The notes below the pieces were generated by a model. That model was not told where the DNA came from and made no database searches. It saw only the letters and a list, made by a program, of their open reading frames with translations. A program made the position numbers and the translations under genes. A stretch of DNA of 64,000 nucleotides from Actinoplanes flavus (lineage in GTDB: Bacteria; Actinomycetota; Actinomycetes; Mycobacteriales; Micromonosporaceae), in the NCBI RefSeq assembly GCF_017592555.1, contig NZ_JAGFNS010000032.1, positions 47,767 to 111,766 on the forward strand, written 5' to 3'. How positions within the stretch are numbered: the stretch's first letter is position 1; every line of letters starts with the position of its first letter. Shown here one piece after another: positions 62,846 through 64,000 of this stretch.

Positions 62846-63397
62846 CAGCCCTTCGCCGACGAGTCCGGCATGACGCTGAGACCAGCCTGGGCCCGCACCT
62901 GGGCCCGGCGAGGCACCACCCCGATCGTCAAGGTCGCCGGCCGCGGCGGCCGCAAACTCTCCTTCGCCGGAATCGTCGCCTATCGCACCGGACAACGGCC
63001 GCGCATCATCTACCGCGCCATGGTCCACCGAGGACGTAAAGGCGAACCGAAAGGCTTCGGCGAAGACCACTTCGCCGACCTGTTCGACACCGCCCACCAG
63101 CAACTACGCGGCCCGATCGTGCTGCTCTGGGACGGACTGCCCGCCCATAAGTCCGCCAAGATGCGCGCCCTCATCGCCGCCCGACCCTGACTGCGCGTCT
63201 ACCGGCTGCCCGGCTACGCCCCCGAACTCAACCCGGTCGAGAACATGTGGTCCAGCCTCAAACGCGGCATGACCAACCTCGCCCCCGGCGGCATCGACGA
63301 CCTACTCCGCATCACCAAGAACCGTCTCAAACGCATGCAGTACCGGCCCACCCTCGCCTTCGGATTCCTCACCACCAGCGGACTGGCACCACCCTGA
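62846..63397 (+). pseudogene. IS630-family transposase fragment with in-frame stop
   Basis: The DDE_3 domain of an IS630 transposase runs FADESGMTLRPAWARTWARRG, then PIVLLWDGLPAHKS (second Asp) and GYAPELNPVENMWSSLK (Glu). A TGA at 63188-63190 interrupts the frame where homologues have Trp, so a TGG-to-TGA change is likely. The N-terminal HTH part is replaced by the IS5 fragment, leaving a chimeric relic. Confidence 0.8.
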
Positions 63398-63429
63398 CCC
63401 TGACCTCAAAAGCTCAGTAGAAGATGGGT

Positions 63430-64000
63430 TCATAACCACCTGTTGATCGCGGCGATCTGCACGGTGGCCAGGTAGCGCACGGCTAGCTTGTCGAACCGGG
63501 TGGCTACGGCCCGATGCTGTTTGAGCAGGCTGATGCCCCGTTCGACAGCGTTACGCAACCGGTAGTCGGCGGGGTCGAAGGCCGGTGGGCGACCACCGGC
63601 CGAGCCCTTCTTACGCCGGTTCGCGGCCTGGTCCGGGGCCGCCCGGACCCGAGCCGGGGCACCCGGATGCCTTCCAACACCGCCACGAACTGCGGGCTGT
63701 CGCCCCACTGGCCGGCCGTTACCAGCAACGACATCGGCCGGCAGCCCTGCTCACAGGACAGATGCAACTTCGTGGTGAACCCGCCCCGCGACCGGCCCAA
63801 CGCGTGATCGTCCGGCTCGGCCGGTCCGACACCACCCGGCGGCTGCACCTGCGATCCGCTGTCACGCCGGGCGCCGGCGGCGTGCTGATGCGCCCGGGCG
63901 GTGGTCGAGTCGACGCTGACATCCCAGGTGATCAGCCCGGCCGCATCGGCGAGAGCTTGCAGCCCGGTGAGGATCTGCGCCCACACCCCGGCCCGCTGCC
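63430..64000 (-). pseudogene. IS5-family transposase, internally deleted, continuing past the right edge
   Basis: The upstream part (WAQILTGLQALADAAGLITW, DSTTARAHQHAAGARR, SRGGFTTKLHLSCEQGC, VTAGQWGDSPQF) and the C-terminal part (GGRPPAFDPADYRLRNAVERG, QHRAVATRFDKLAVRYLATVQ) lie in different frames. They meet near 63655 after GRPRTRP. About 30 residues expected between them are missing, so a deletion with frameshift has inactivated the gene. The 5' end is outside the window. Confidence 0.85.

Overview
The window is high-GC actinobacterial DNA with strong G/C bias at third codon positions and many GTG starts. Gene content points to a mycothiol-making, Pup-proteasome-bearing actinomycete, most likely of the Micromonosporaceae (Actinoplanes-like). 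The family assignment is inference. The Pup/proteasome, mycothiol and F420-type genes are direct support for an actinobacterium.

1-4 kb: a minus-strand operon of a small helical protein, a 301-aa unknown and an FtsK/SpoIIIE-type ATPase (cut by the left edge), then a NYN-domain protein. 4-17 kb: a ClpC-like unfoldase behind a HAIR-like (HspR) element, a LysR regulator, a hemerythrin-like protein, an M20 peptidase, an aldo/keto reductase, an F420-type oxidoreductase, and the conserved run phosphatase - DUF3090 - SCO1664-type kinase-like protein - mshC. 16.8-17.6 kb: two tandem small secreted proteins. 17.6-24.2 kb: two two-component systems flanking an internally duplicated membrane protein and a membrane-anchored hydrolase. 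24-29 kb: GntR and XRE/DUF397 regulators, a PAC2 protein and a CDP-alcohol phosphotransferase. 29.5-34.5 kb: a MacB/FtsX-type ABC exporter, a zinc lipoprotein peptidase and a HAD hydrolase.

34.5-37 kb holds three different tandem-repeat blocks in 2.3 kb. One is intergenic, one sits inside the receiver domain of an orphan response regulator, and one sits inside a RecB-like Fe-S nuclease. 37-58.5 kb is the proteasome neighbourhood: site-2 protease, trmI, ferredoxin, mpa/arc, dop, pup, prcB, prcA, pafA, then pafB, pafC, tatA, tatC, a lipid kinase and helY. The order matches the mycobacterial locus, with extra genes between pafA and pafB. Dop and PafA prepare and attach Pup, Mpa/ARC unfolds pupylated proteins into the PrcBA core, and PafBC is a WYL-family DNA-damage regulator. 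A PAC2-family protein lies 13 kb upstream.

58.6-60.6 kb: a STAS/HATPase switch pair and a lipoprotein. 60.7-64 kb is accessory, partly lower-GC DNA. It holds a truncated gene, a six-cysteine secreted protein and remnants of at least three insertion sequences, one of which runs off the right edge. I saw no rRNA, tRNA or CRISPR array.
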